Shown here in pieces: positions 44,451 through 52,871 of a DNA stretch of 64,000 bases. The position numbers and the translations under genes were made by a program. Origin of the DNA: UBA4416 sp943362175 (lineage in GTDB: Bacteria; Bacteroidota; Bacteroidia; B-17B0; Aurantibacillaceae). Below the pieces are notes generated by a model, which had not been told where the DNA came from, searched no databases, and saw only the letters and a list, made by a program, of their open reading frames with translations. The number at the start of each line of letters is the position of its first letter. The stretch's first letter is position 1. Where the stretch lies: NCBI GenBank assembly GCA_943362175.1, contig CALRIU020000011.1, forward strand, positions 119,143-183,142. The letters are read 5' to 3'.

Positions 44451-44537
44451 GAACCTGTAACGGGCAAAAGTCCGATTTGTTACAGTCTTTCTACAACATT
44501 ATCAACAAAGGGCTTCAGGCCTTGCTACTGCACAAAA

Positions 44538-44563
44538 AAAGCAGGCCACCCCGGGCCTGCTTT
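44538..44563 (-). terminator. terminator after lipoprotein at 44586-45056
   Basis: A 10-bp stem (AAAGCAGGCC with GGCCTGCTTT) around a 6-nt loop is followed by T residues on the minus strand. It lies 22 bp past the lipoprotein stop. Confidence 0.8.
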
Positions 44564-44585
44564 CCTGTTTTCGTATCGCTTTTGG

Positions 44586-45056
44586 TTATTTCAGTGTACC
44601 AATGGCTTCAAAAATGTCGTTGTAGTTATCACCGTCGCTGTTGAATATCGGCGAAATGCGGTAAGCACGTGTTGCATTTTTGTAGTAGAACACAAAATCC
44701 TGGATGGTTTTGGTTTTTCCTTTCTTGTCGTACACGATCCCAAAAGCACCGTTCGGAAGGGTTTTCTTTTCTTTAACCGCTACAAAATCTTCATCTGTTT
44801 TCAGCGCCTGCTCCAGCATGGCCAGATCGGTTGGCATGGCGTCCAGAGAAATTTCCTGGATCTCATTTCTTTTTTTGTTCAGGCTAAACTCGCAATTGGC
44901 TTTCCGGTAATCGGTGCTGTCAAAGCACTCGATCTCCGTTTTTCCCGGGATCGTAATCGTAAGATCTACTTTTTCGAGTTTATGTTCTTTTTTTTCTCCG
45001 AGGCCGCAAGAGGCCAGCGCCAGGCTGAATGCAGCCGCAATCATCATCTTTTTCAT
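44586..45056 (-). CDS. lipoprotein, unknown
   Basis: This 156-residue protein starts MKKMMIAAAFSLALASCGLG, a lipoprotein signal with lipobox LASC. The mature part is Lys/Glu-rich and beta-like (KLEKVDLTITIPGKTEIECFDS, GIVYDKKGKTKTIQDFVFYYKNATRAYRIS). I do not recognise a family. A terminator follows. Confidence 0.68.
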   Translation of the reverse strand: MKKMMIAAAFSLALASCGLGEKKEHKLEKVDLTITIPGKTEIECFDSTDYRKANCEFSLNKKRNEIQEISLDAMPTDLAMLEQALKTDEDFVAVKEKKTLPNGAFGIVYDKKGKTKTIQDFVFYYKNATRAYRISPIFNSDGDNYNDIFEAIGTLK

Positions 45057-45196
45057 ACGTAATTGATTTTATTTTGCGTAAAGATGGGAACTATCACGCA
45101 AGACCGGGATCACAATGTATATACGCCCGAATTACCTGTACATCTGGCGGCAGACGGCGGATATTCGCAGCGGAAAAGGCGTTTGAAATACGGCGC

Positions 45197-45709
45197 TTAT
45201 TTGAACCAGGTGCTGTACATCAGGTAATTGTTGGCAATACGGTCTATCTCGCCACTGATGAGCTCCTGGGAAATGTCCTTTACTTTTTTGGCAGGCACAC
45301 CGGCATAAATGCAGCCGCTGGGAACAACAGTGCCTTCGGTGAGCACCGCTCCTGCTGCAATGATGGTATTACTGCCTATTTCGCAGTTGTCCATCACAAT
45401 AGCGCCCATGCCGATCAACACATTATCATGCACCGTACAGCCATGCACAATGGCATTATGACCTACCGATACATTATTTCCCAATACGGTTTTTGTTTTC
45501 TGATAGGTGCAATGGATCACCGCTCCATCCTGGATGTTGACCTTATTGCCGAGCCTGATGGAATTGACATCGCCACGCACCACGGCATTGAACCAGAAGC
45601 TGCAATCATCGCCGCATTCCACATCACCGACAATGGTCGCGTTGGGGGCTATGAAACAATTGTTTCCTAAGGTTGGCGATACGCCTTTTACGGGTAAAAT
45701 GACCGGCAT
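45197..45709 (-). CDS. gamma-class carbonic anhydrase-like hexapeptide protein
   Basis: This 170-residue left-handed beta-helix protein has hexapeptide repeats (IVGDVECGDDCSFWFNAVVRGDVNSIRLGNKVNIQDGAVIHC) and spaced zinc-site histidines (IHC; VSVGHNAIVHGCTV with two His). It matches the PaaY/YrdA gamma-carbonic anhydrase-like group; paaY-type proteins are often found with paa genes, but this copy is several kb away. The ATG at 45709 (MPVILPVKGV) is chosen over 45805, which runs into the upstream lipoprotein gene. Confidence 0.85.
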   Translation of the reverse strand: MPVILPVKGVSPTLGNNCFIAPNATIVGDVECGDDCSFWFNAVVRGDVNSIRLGNKVNIQDGAVIHCTYQKTKTVLGNNVSVGHNAIVHGCTVHDNVLIGMGAIVMDNCEIGSNTIIAAGAVLTEGTVVPSGCIYAGVPAKKVKDISQELISGEIDRIANNYLMYSTWFK

Positions 45710-45716
45710 GATAAAA

Positions 45717-46538
45717 TTAATTTCCTGAGATGACTTTGTTCCTGAGTTCGGCGGAAGCTTTTTCCAGAGCGTCGAGCGATGCCAGCGTTTTGGCTTCGCT
45801 TTCAAACAGAGGCTGTACTTTTTTGAGGTCGCTCAGCACGTAAGCTGCATCAGCATTGATCTTCGACTGCTCCAGGAGCTGAACAAGGTACTTTAAGGAT
45901 TCTTCCTGCTTATAAATTTCTTTGGCGATGGCTTCGTTCTTGGTTTCCCGGGCGGTACTGATGGCCAGGTATATGCCTTCGATCCAGGCACCTGCCACAA
46001 TCAGCGAGGACGTGCCGGGGCGGCCGTTGTCTTTCAGGTATTTATCAGCGCTCTTAAACGACTGGGAAATGATTTCCAGCGTGGAATCGCGGTTGGATTT
46101 ATTTGCCGTCATGCGGTCCACCATTTTTTCATCGAAGGAATTGCTCACGCCCAGGCTTTTTGCCAGGATATTGACACATTTCAGAAACAGCATGGATTCC
46201 TGCGTTTGCTCAAATACACCGGTAGAGTTGAGATCAGCGCCATACACGCCCAGGTTGAGGGCTTTGCTGCTTTCCCGCGAGTATTTATTCACCGAGTTGG
46301 GATCGTTCAGGAGCATCGGGTTATACTCGGCCTGCGACGTCATCGCCAGTTGAATCACCTTGTCCCTGGAAGGAAGTGCGTTGAATACATTCTGCGCCGA
46401 GATTTTTTGTGAATCGAGGCCGGTTTCCACCGGATCGTCCTCCATATCATCCTTTTCTTCGTTTTTATTACCGGTACAGGCAAACAGAACAGCACCTGCA
46501 AAAAACGCTATTGTAAGTGATCTACCATTTAAACGCAT
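45717..46538 (-). CDS. helical lipoprotein, unknown
   Basis: This 273-residue protein has a lipoprotein signal (GRSLTIAFFAGAVLFACTGN) and an acidic linker, then a long all-helical domain. I do not recognise the family. It lies 7 bp upstream of the carbonic-anhydrase-like gene, so they are probably cotranscribed. Confidence 0.65.
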   Translation of the reverse strand: MRLNGRSLTIAFFAGAVLFACTGNKNEEKDDMEDDPVETGLDSQKISAQNVFNALPSRDKVIQLAMTSQAEYNPMLLNDPNSVNKYSRESSKALNLGVYGADLNSTGVFEQTQESMLFLKCVNILAKSLGVSNSFDEKMVDRMTANKSNRDSTLEIISQSFKSADKYLKDNGRPGTSSLIVAGAWIEGIYLAISTARETKNEAIAKEIYKQEESLKYLVQLLEQSKINADAAYVLSDLKKVQPLFESEAKTLASLDALEKASAELRNKVISGN

Positions 46539-46602
46539 ATTTCGGGCCTTTTGAGATATGCTAAATGTAATACTTATTTGAATACGTCCATGAGGAATTC
46601 AC

Positions 46603-48399
46603 CTACTTTTTTATTCCATTCTCATAGGTGATCCGGCTGATTTCCTTCCCGCTCTTGTCGTAAAAGATCCAGTTGCCGTGAGCGACGCTTTGTTTCTTGC
46701 CTTTTCGCTTGTCGTTCACAACCTTGTAATTGCACTCCGACTGAATTTTATTATTGCTGTAGTAAGTGATCGATTTTCCGGAAAGATGCCCGTCCTTGAA
46801 ATGCTGCTCCCGCATGATCCCGCCGGTTTCGTAATAATAGAGCCATTTGCCGCTTTGCTTTCCTTTGCTGTAATTTCCGTCGGAATCTATGTAATTGCCT
46901 TTCTCGAAATAGCTTGTCCAGTGGCCGTGCTTAATCCCACTCACATAATTTCCGGTTTCCCTGTACTGCCCCGTTTCAAACCAGTACTGCCACAGGCCCG
47001 TTTTTTTCTCTTTATCGTCGTACCTGCCCAGGTAATTTTGTTTCCCGTTACTGTACCAGCCCTGCCATGCACCTTCCAGCTTTCCTTCCTTAAAACTGCC
47101 TTCATCTTTCAGCTGCCCGTTGTTGTACCAGCTTTGCCAGGTGCCGGTTTCCTTGCCATTGGCATAGGAGCCTTCCTGGAGTTTTTTTCCGTTCTCGTAC
47201 CAGGTCGTCCAGTTACCTGTTTTGAGCCCCTTGTCAAAATTCCCGAGCTTCCATTTTTCGGTAGTCGGATAAAAATATTCCCAGGTGCCCGTTTGCTTGT
47301 CTTCCTGGAAATACCCTTCCGATTCCTTAGCGCCATTGCTGTAGTAATAAGTCCAGCGCTCGCTCCGCAGCCCGTCTTTCAGCGTTCCTTCCATTTCTTT
47401 CTCTCCCTTTTCGGTATAGAATTTCCAGAGGCCGTTCTTTTTACCATCCACAAACGGCCCTTCGCTCTTGATGTTGTGGTTGGCATAGTAGGATGAGTAA
47501 TACCCGTTGAGCACACCTTTCTCATAGGTAGCGCTGTAGTCCAGCTCGCCATTGGTATGGAAATAGCGCCATACGCCTTCCATCAGGCCATCTTTATAAG
47601 CACCCTGCGCTTTGATGATTCCGCTGGCATACTGCGCGGTGATGGTCCCGTTACCGTTGGCAATCACCGGCTTTCCTTTTTCGTCGTTCATGGTCATCAG
47701 TAACACCATGACCGAATCTTTCCCTTCTGTTTTCGGATCGGGTGATCCTTCAGGCAGCGTTACCGGCTTATACTCCTTTTCAAATTTGACGGTTCCGTTT
47801 TCATAATATTCCGTGAGCTTTCCGCAAGGTTTGTTTTTACAGTAGCTGGAAACCGAAGCCGTTTTCCCGTTTTTGTAATACGTTTTCACCTCGCCTTCTT
47901 TCAGGTCATTCTCAAATTTACCGGAGCTCTCCAGTTGCCCGTTGTCAAAGTAATAGAGCCACTCGCCCTGCTTTTTGCCATTCACAAAGGTCTCACGACT
48001 TCTCACGGTTTTGTTTTCGTAGTAGGATGTCCAGGTACTGTCGGCCAGGTTATTTTTATACACCGTTTCCTGCAAGAGTTCTCCGCTCTTGAAATAGTAG
48101 CGGTTATGCCCGTTCTTCTTGGCACGGAAATACGTTTCGATGGCTTTTACCTTTCCGGTCTCGTAATAAAACGTCCAGGTGCTGTCTTCTTTGCCGTTAA
48201 AGAAAGAGCCTTTGCGCGAGATCTGCCCGCTTTTGTAATATTCCACATGGCGCCCGTGAGGAATGCCCTTCACGATATTGGTTTCCGATTTCAGCTTGCT
48301 TTGCTCGGTATCATAGTATTCTTTTTTCGGCTGCGCTTTTACAGCAAACGACAGGAGGACAAAGATGAAAATCAGGGATCTGTAATGTATCATGAGCAT
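46603..48399 (-). CDS. giant YwqK/MORN-type repeat secreted protein
   Basis: This is a 598-residue protein from ATG 48399, or 596 from ATG 48393, with a signal peptide (MIHYRSLIFIFVLLSFAVKAQ). It has about 21 repeats of some 23 residues of YwqK/MORN type, with motifs such as GKEDSTWTFYYETGK, GVWRYFHTNGE and GTWQSWYNNGQ. Bacterial YwqK-type repeats occur in secreted and toxin-linked proteins; the function is unknown. The extended frame to 48486 would destroy the signal peptide. It stands alone near a compound repeat copy. Confidence 0.8.
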   Translation of the reverse strand: MLMIHYRSLIFIFVLLSFAVKAQPKKEYYDTEQSKLKSETNIVKGIPHGRHVEYYKSGQISRKGSFFNGKEDSTWTFYYETGKVKAIETYFRAKKNGHNRYYFKSGELLQETVYKNNLADSTWTSYYENKTVRSRETFVNGKKQGEWLYYFDNGQLESSGKFENDLKEGEVKTYYKNGKTASVSSYCKNKPCGKLTEYYENGTVKFEKEYKPVTLPEGSPDPKTEGKDSVMVLLMTMNDEKGKPVIANGNGTITAQYASGIIKAQGAYKDGLMEGVWRYFHTNGELDYSATYEKGVLNGYYSSYYANHNIKSEGPFVDGKKNGLWKFYTEKGEKEMEGTLKDGLRSERWTYYYSNGAKESEGYFQEDKQTGTWEYFYPTTEKWKLGNFDKGLKTGNWTTWYENGKKLQEGSYANGKETGTWQSWYNNGQLKDEGSFKEGKLEGAWQGWYSNGKQNYLGRYDDKEKKTGLWQYWFETGQYRETGNYVSGIKHGHWTSYFEKGNYIDSDGNYSKGKQSGKWLYYYETGGIMREQHFKDGHLSGKSITYYSNNKIQSECNYKVVNDKRKGKKQSVAHGNWIFYDKSGKEISRITYENGIKK

Positions 48400-48615
48400 A
48401 AAATTAAGGGTATAACGGCTTTGGAGAAGCAGGGTACAATAAAATTGTAAACAAAGGGGCTTTAATTGGGTTCGGGGAAACCACATTTAAGCGCGGAGAA
48501 CGCAGAGAGAAAAAGACGCAAAGGAAGCGCAGAGAGCGGTAAAGGAACTAAACCCGCCGCATCCCTGGCGAAATTTCCCTGTCAATGAATGACATACACG
48601 GGATTTTGAGCCAGG

Positions 48616-48771
48616 CCTGCGTTAGGGATAGAACGAAAATCCTTTTTTGCAGGTCACTGAGCTGTCACCCTGAGCAGCCTGTCCCGAATTTATTTCGGGA
48701 GAGTCGAAGGGCAGCCGAAGTGCCGGCAAAAAGATTGCAGTGATAGCCCGGTCCGCAAGGAAACGCCCAAA
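48616..48771 (-). repeat. compound intergenic repeat, copy C (inverted)
   Basis: Read on the minus strand it runs TTTGGGCG...CCGGGCTATCACTGCAATCTTTTTGC, a loop with a palindrome (TCCCGAATTTATTTCGGGA at 48681-48699) and a CTTCGACT/CCCTGAGC type segment, then GCAAAAAAGGATTTTCG and CCTAACGCAGG. Arm sequences match copies A and B1. Confidence 0.65.
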
Positions 48772-48937
48772 TTCAAATAATCGAAGTAATTTCAGATACT
48801 TTGTTCTTCATCTTTAAATACAACTACTCGTATAGAATTTAAGAACATCCACCGTTCAAGCCAGAGGCGGAATTAGTTCGGCCAGCGATTTTCGCTGCGG
48901 CTAAAGCCTTGCGAAAACCGGGCCTCACTTAAATAAA

Positions 48938-48976
48938 GGATAAATTTGTCCGAATATGAAATTTTGTGTAATTTTG
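48938..48976 (+). promoter_or_regulatory. Rrf2 promoter with overlapping palindrome
   Basis: GGATAAATTTGTCC (48938-48951) is a 14-bp near-palindrome with one mismatched pair. It contains the TTTG of the -33 region (48945-48948), and 20 bp later comes TAATTTTG (48969-48976), a good Bacteroidota -7 box. A weaker related motif (AATAAAGGATAAA) starts near 49447 before the next gene. Confidence 0.65.
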
Positions 48977-48995
48977 CTCTGTCAAAAGACAGGAA

Positions 48996-49433
48996 ATGTT
49001 TTCAAAAGCATGCGAATACGGGATCAGGGCAAGCATTTATATTGCGGGGCAGTCGCATAAAGACCAGCGTGCAAGCCTGAAGGACATTGCCAAACAGATC
49101 GGCTCGCCGGAAGCCTTTACGGCGAAGATTTTGCAACAACTGTCAAAAAACAACATCATCAGCTCCATCAAAGGGCCTAACGGCGGATTTGAAATAGAGA
49201 GAAAACAGCTTGGCAAGATCAGGCTCAGCCAGATCGTTCTCGCCATTGACGGGGATTCCCTGTACAAAGGCTGCGGCCTGGGATTAAAGGAATGCTCCGA
49301 AAAGTCGCCCTGCCCTGTTCATAACCAGTTCAAACAAATCAGGCAAAGCATCGTCCACATGCTCGAAAATACTAACCTTTTGGAATTAGCGATGGGCCTC
49401 AAGGATGGCTCTACCTTCCTGAAAATGCAGTAA
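48996..49433 (+). CDS. Rrf2-family regulator with Fe-S cysteines
   Basis: This 145-residue Rrf2 protein has the winged HTH (MFSKACEYGIRASIYIAGQSHKDQRASLKDIAKQIGSPEAFTAKILQQL, IISSIKGPNGGFEI) and a three-Cys cluster in the C-terminal helix: CGLGLKECSEKSPCP near residues 92-106. The Cys pattern fits an Fe-S-binding, NO- or redox-sensing member (NsrR/IscR-like). It probably regulates itself and the membrane protein downstream. Confidence 0.9.
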   Translation: MFSKACEYGIRASIYIAGQSHKDQRASLKDIAKQIGSPEAFTAKILQQLSKNNIISSIKGPNGGFEIERKQLGKIRLSQIVLAIDGDSLYKGCGLGLKECSEKSPCPVHNQFKQIRQSIVHMLENTNLLELAMGLKDGSTFLKMQ

Positions 49434-49511
49434 AAAAATTTGACATAATAAAGGATAAAAAGGTCTTAATATATTAATTAAAAAATTCATCCACTCCAAA
49501 CAACACAGCTC

Positions 49512-49856
49512 ATGAAAACCTTAGACTTAAACAAACGGGAAACAATCGCTAACGGAAACGCACACAGCACGCATCCGGGAATGCTTGCCAAATGGTTCAA
49601 CAGGCAAGCGGAACAATTCGAGAAAACACGCTTTGGTATGATGGCAATCTACATCACCATTCAAAGCTGCCTTGGAGCGATTGCCGCCATGTTTGTCCTG
49701 CAAAACCACGCCAACATCTTTTTCGTGGCCGCCGCCGCAGCCCTCGCCATGGCTGGCAATGCAGTATTCATCGCGCAGGGAAGTGCGAAACTCTGCTTAG
49801 CGATGTTTTACCTCAACGTAATTGGGAATGCCGCCCTGATCCTGGCAAATCTTTAG
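49512..49856 (+). CDS. small three-helix membrane protein downstream of Rrf2
   Basis: This 114-residue protein has a soluble N-terminus (about 1-42, with several His) and three hydrophobic segments (about 43-62, 68-88, 95-113). I do not recognise the family. It lies 78 bp after the Rrf2 gene and shares part of its operator motif, so it is probably a regulated target. It converges on paaG with 1 bp between the ends. Confidence 0.6.
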   Translation: MKTLDLNKRETIANGNAHSTHPGMLAKWFNRQAEQFEKTRFGMMAIYITIQSCLGAIAAMFVLQNHANIFFVAAAAALAMAGNAVFIAQGSAKLCLAMFYLNVIGNAALILANL

Positions 49857-49857
49857 C

Positions 49858-50634
49858 TTATTGCCCTTTAAAAACAGGCTTACGTTTTTCCAGGAAAGCA
49901 TTCACGCCTTCATTGTAATCGTAGGTGGAAGCCGCCTCTACCTGCACCTTTCCTTCGAGGGCGAGTTGCTTCTCATGGGTATTGAAGAGGCTTTCGTTGA
50001 GCAGGCGCTTGGTAAGCCCCAAGGCTTTGGTAGGCATCATCGAAAGGGTGGCAGCTATTTTCATGGCTTCTTCCATGCAGCTCTCATCCGGAAAGCTTTT
50101 AAAGATCATCCCCATTTGCAGGGCTTCGGCAGCTGTTACCTTGTCGCCCGTCATCATCAGGGCAGAAGCTCTCTGGAAGCCGATCAAACGCGGAAGAAAA
50201 AAGGTTCCACCGCTGTCGGGGATCAGGCCGATCTTACTGAAGGCCTGGATAAAAGAAGCGGAAGATGCTGCGATTACCACATCGCAGGAAAGGGCGATGT
50301 TGGCGCCAGCACCGGCAGCCACACCGTTTACCATGGCAATCACAGGTTTTTCGATGCTGCGGATCTTACTCACCAGGGGATTATAATGCTCCTCCACGAT
50401 CCTTGGAATTCCGGGCCCTTTGGTATCCATGGCTTCTGCCAGGTCCTGCCCGGCACAAAACGCCTTGCCTGAACCGGTCAGCAAAATTGCCCTGACATTG
50501 ACATCAGCCGATGCCTTGTCTAAAGCTTCCTGCAGCTGCAGGGCCATCTCGCGGTTAAAACTGTTGAATTTGTCGGGGCGGTTTAAGGTGAGGATCATCA
50601 CCTGATCCTTCAGTTCTGTCAGAATAAAACTCAT
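49858..50634 (-). CDS. paaG: enoyl-CoA hydratase/isomerase of the phenylacetate pathway
   Basis: This 258-residue crotonase has the oxyanion-hole blocks FCAGQDLAEA and GVAAGAGANIALSCDVVIAASSASFIQAFSKIGLIPDSGGTFFLPRLIG. Features such as GQDL and IPDSGGTFFLPR match PaaG, which isomerises 1,2-epoxyphenylacetyl-CoA to the oxepin form. It is the last gene of the paa cluster on this strand, after the histidine kinase. PaaF-like activity is possible. Confidence 0.82.
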   Translation of the reverse strand: MSFILTELKDQVMILTLNRPDKFNSFNREMALQLQEALDKASADVNVRAILLTGSGKAFCAGQDLAEAMDTKGPGIPRIVEEHYNPLVSKIRSIEKPVIAMVNGVAAGAGANIALSCDVVIAASSASFIQAFSKIGLIPDSGGTFFLPRLIGFQRASALMMTGDKVTAAEALQMGMIFKSFPDESCMEEAMKIAATLSMMPTKALGLTKRLLNESLFNTHEKQLALEGKVQVEAASTYDYNEGVNAFLEKRKPVFKGQ

Positions 50635-50668
50635 AGGGTAACACTTTATTTTCCGCTAAAATCGGGAT

Positions 50669-52171
50669 TTATTTTTTAGAAAACGAAATTTTATACGACG
50701 TTCCCGAGCTGTTGCTTTTGAGCTCGCAGGTCCCTTCGACCTGTTCCACCAGGCCGTTGAGAATATCCATCCCTATAGAGTTGGCCGGAATATTGGACTT
50801 ATCGAATCCTTTTCCATTGTCCTTGATCGTCATAAATACCTGCTTGTTATTTTCCAGCAGGGAGATTTCGATGACACCGTTCTCTGTGTGGCTGAAGGCA
50901 TGCTTGTAGGCATTGGTGATCAGCTCGTTCACAATCAGTGCCAGCGGAATAGCCGTGGAAATGTCGACATGCACATCGGTAATGCCTTTTTCAATTTTAA
51001 TATGCTTGGAAGTGTTGTAGGAGCTGGTAATGTGATCGATAATCTGGTCCAGGTATTCTTTAAAATTAAGCTGCGAATAGGATTTGGCTTTATAAATAAG
51101 CTCATGCACAGCGGCAATGGAATCAAGGCGGTTGCGGCATTCGATGAAAAGCTGCCTGTGGTAATCATCCGCCGATTTTTCGGCCTGCAGGTTCATCAGG
51201 CTTCCCACAATGCTCAGGTTATTTTTCACGCGGTGGTGTACCTCCTGCAGCAGCACGATTTTCTCCTCCAGCGAGCTTTTAAGTGCCAGCATCGCGTTCT
51301 GCTTATTGTGCGTCTCGATCGTCAACGACAGCATCTGCGCGGCTACCAGCCCGAACTTCTGCTCCTGCAAAGTCCAGTCGCGCGGGGCGCCTACATTTTC
51401 AAAGCAGATAATCCCGATCATCTTCCCTTCTATCCGCACCGGAATATCCATCAGGGCCTGGATATCATGAGGCTTTAAATAATACTCATAGAGCTCGGCG
51501 GTTTTGGTTTCGGTATAGGCATTGCGCGTGATGATGATCTTCTCTTTTTCAAAAAGACTGAAATACAGAGGCATCGCCAGGCGTGGCAGGGCTGTTTGGG
51601 GCACCAGCTTATTTTCGCGTGCATCAAAATTGCCGATACACTGGATCTGTGTTTTATCATGGTCAAACATCCAGGCATTCACACGCGTGGTATTCATGGC
51701 CCGCGACGAGGATTCCAGGATCTCGTAGATGGCTTCATTGATCCTGCCTTCGCGGATCATGCGCGATTTCGACAGGTTCTCGATCGTAAGGCTTTTCTTA
51801 ATGATGTCCTTCCGGATAATATTTTGCTGGGTGTTGTCTCTCAGGTAAAAAATATAATTCTTCTCCCCCTCCCTGGCATCTTCATCATAATAAATGCGAT
51901 AGGCAATGTTGATGTAATTCCGGGTTTTGTGCCTGAAATTTTCGGTGTTGATGTATTCTCCGAACAGCTCTGCATTTTCCTTACATTTTTTCAAGGCGTC
52001 CCGCTGCAGGAACAAAAAGGCAAAGCCATGTGTGTAGATTTCGTCTTTGGTATAGCCAAACAGGTTCTCGGTGCTTTCGCTCTGAAAGATGATCTCATCA
52101 TCTTCATTCAAGACATAGACATGCTCCAGAAAATTATTGACGATCTTATTGACAAAAACCTTGCTTAGCAT
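50669..52171 (-). CDS. PAS-GAF sensor histidine kinase inside the paa cluster
   Basis: This 500-residue protein has an N-terminal PAS (FLEHVYVLNEDDEIIFQSESTENLFGYTKDEIYTHGFAF), a GAF domain (about 150-290), a HisKA_2-type box (EVHHRVKNNLSIVGSLMNLQAE, His near 317) and an HATPase (LALIVNELITNAYKHAFSHTENG; DNGKGFDKSN). It is cytosolic. No response regulator is adjacent. It lies between paaG and paaD, on the paa strand, and might sense phenylacetate intermediates, but this is inferred from place only. Confidence 0.88.
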   Translation of the reverse strand: MLSKVFVNKIVNNFLEHVYVLNEDDEIIFQSESTENLFGYTKDEIYTHGFAFLFLQRDALKKCKENAELFGEYINTENFRHKTRNYINIAYRIYYDEDAREGEKNYIFYLRDNTQQNIIRKDIIKKSLTIENLSKSRMIREGRINEAIYEILESSSRAMNTTRVNAWMFDHDKTQIQCIGNFDARENKLVPQTALPRLAMPLYFSLFEKEKIIITRNAYTETKTAELYEYYLKPHDIQALMDIPVRIEGKMIGIICFENVGAPRDWTLQEQKFGLVAAQMLSLTIETHNKQNAMLALKSSLEEKIVLLQEVHHRVKNNLSIVGSLMNLQAEKSADDYHRQLFIECRNRLDSIAAVHELIYKAKSYSQLNFKEYLDQIIDHITSSYNTSKHIKIEKGITDVHVDISTAIPLALIVNELITNAYKHAFSHTENGVIEISLLENNKQVFMTIKDNGKGFDKSNIPANSIGMDILNGLVEQVEGTCELKSNSSGTSYKISFSKK

Positions 52172-52240
52172 TAAAACATCTTTAAGCTAAGTTATAACTT
52201 TATTTGTAATAAAAAAACCACGCTTCGTCGACTTAACATT

Positions 52241-52732
52241 TCAGATACACTTGAAATAGTCGAAAGGCTCCAGGCAGTCCTGGCACTGGTAAAGGGCCTT
52301 ACAGGCCGTGCTCCCGAACTGGGAGATGAGTTTGGTATGAGGGGATTTGCAACGGGGGCAGGCAATTTTTTTTTCCTTCCCGGTAAGCCAGCTTTTATCC
52401 TGGGTGCTATGCTCGGGCGGCGCGATGCCATATTCTCTCAGGCGTTCTTTGGCGGCATCGTTGATCCAGTCGGTAGTCCAGGGTGGCGAATAGATCGTAT
52501 TGATCTTAATCTCTTTAAATCCTTGCTCTCCCAGCTTCTTCCGCACATCGGCATCGATCTGCTGCATAGCGGGACAGCCGCTGTAGGTGGGGGTAATCTT
52601 CAGCTCGATGGAGGTGTCACCTGTAATATTTACGTCCCTGATCACTCCGAGATCGGTAATAGAAATCACCGGAATTTCCGGATCAGGGATCTCTGAAAGA
52701 ACGTCGTAGATATGTTCTTTGGTGAAACGCAT
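52241..52732 (-). CDS. paaD: phenylacetyl-CoA epoxidase subunit PaaD
   Basis: This 163-residue protein has the MIP18/DUF59-like N-terminus (VLSEIPDPEIPVISITDLGVIRDVNI, TPTYSGCPAMQQIDADV, YSPPWTTDWI) and a C-terminal zinc-ribbon (IACPRCKSPHTKL...LYQCQDCLEPFDYF). This is the PaaD layout, thought to help assemble or mature the PaaABCE oxygenase. Confidence 0.92.
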   Translation of the reverse strand: MRFTKEHIYDVLSEIPDPEIPVISITDLGVIRDVNITGDTSIELKITPTYSGCPAMQQIDADVRKKLGEQGFKEIKINTIYSPPWTTDWINDAAKERLREYGIAPPEHSTQDKSWLTGKEKKIACPRCKSPHTKLISQFGSTACKALYQCQDCLEPFDYFKCI

Positions 52733-52763
52733 TTACAGGGAAACAGCCCGGAATTTAAATAGT

Positions 52764-52871
52764 TTAGAGAATAAAAATAGCAGCAATGATCATAATAACG
52801 ATGATGACGATGTATTGCCAGATATCGACAAAATAAGGAGCGATCTTTTTCCAGTTTTCTTTGAAGCCCAT
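52764..52871 (-). CDS. 35-residue single-helix membrane peptide
   Basis: The frame runs from ATG at 52871 to TAA at 52764. The peptide begins MGFKENWKKIAPYF and continues as one long hydrophobic helix (WQYIVIIVIMIIAAIFIL). Its ATG directly abuts the TAA of the upstream gene (52872-52874), a sign of coupled translation. It sits between paaC and paaD with a 31-bp gap to paaD. I do not recognise it. Its size makes gene calling risky, but the abutting start and the typical membrane segment favour a real gene. Confidence 0.55.
   Translation of the reverse strand: MGFKENWKKIAPYFVDIWQYIVIIVIMIIAAIFIL

Larger units (their letters stand above)
48400..48995. other. long divergent gap with repeat and Rrf2 promoter
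   Basis: This gap of 596 bp separates the YwqK-repeat gene (minus) from the Rrf2 regulator (plus). It holds compound repeat copy C (48616-48771) and the Rrf2 promoter/operator (48938-48976). I see no convincing gene elsewhere in it. Confidence 0.6.
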
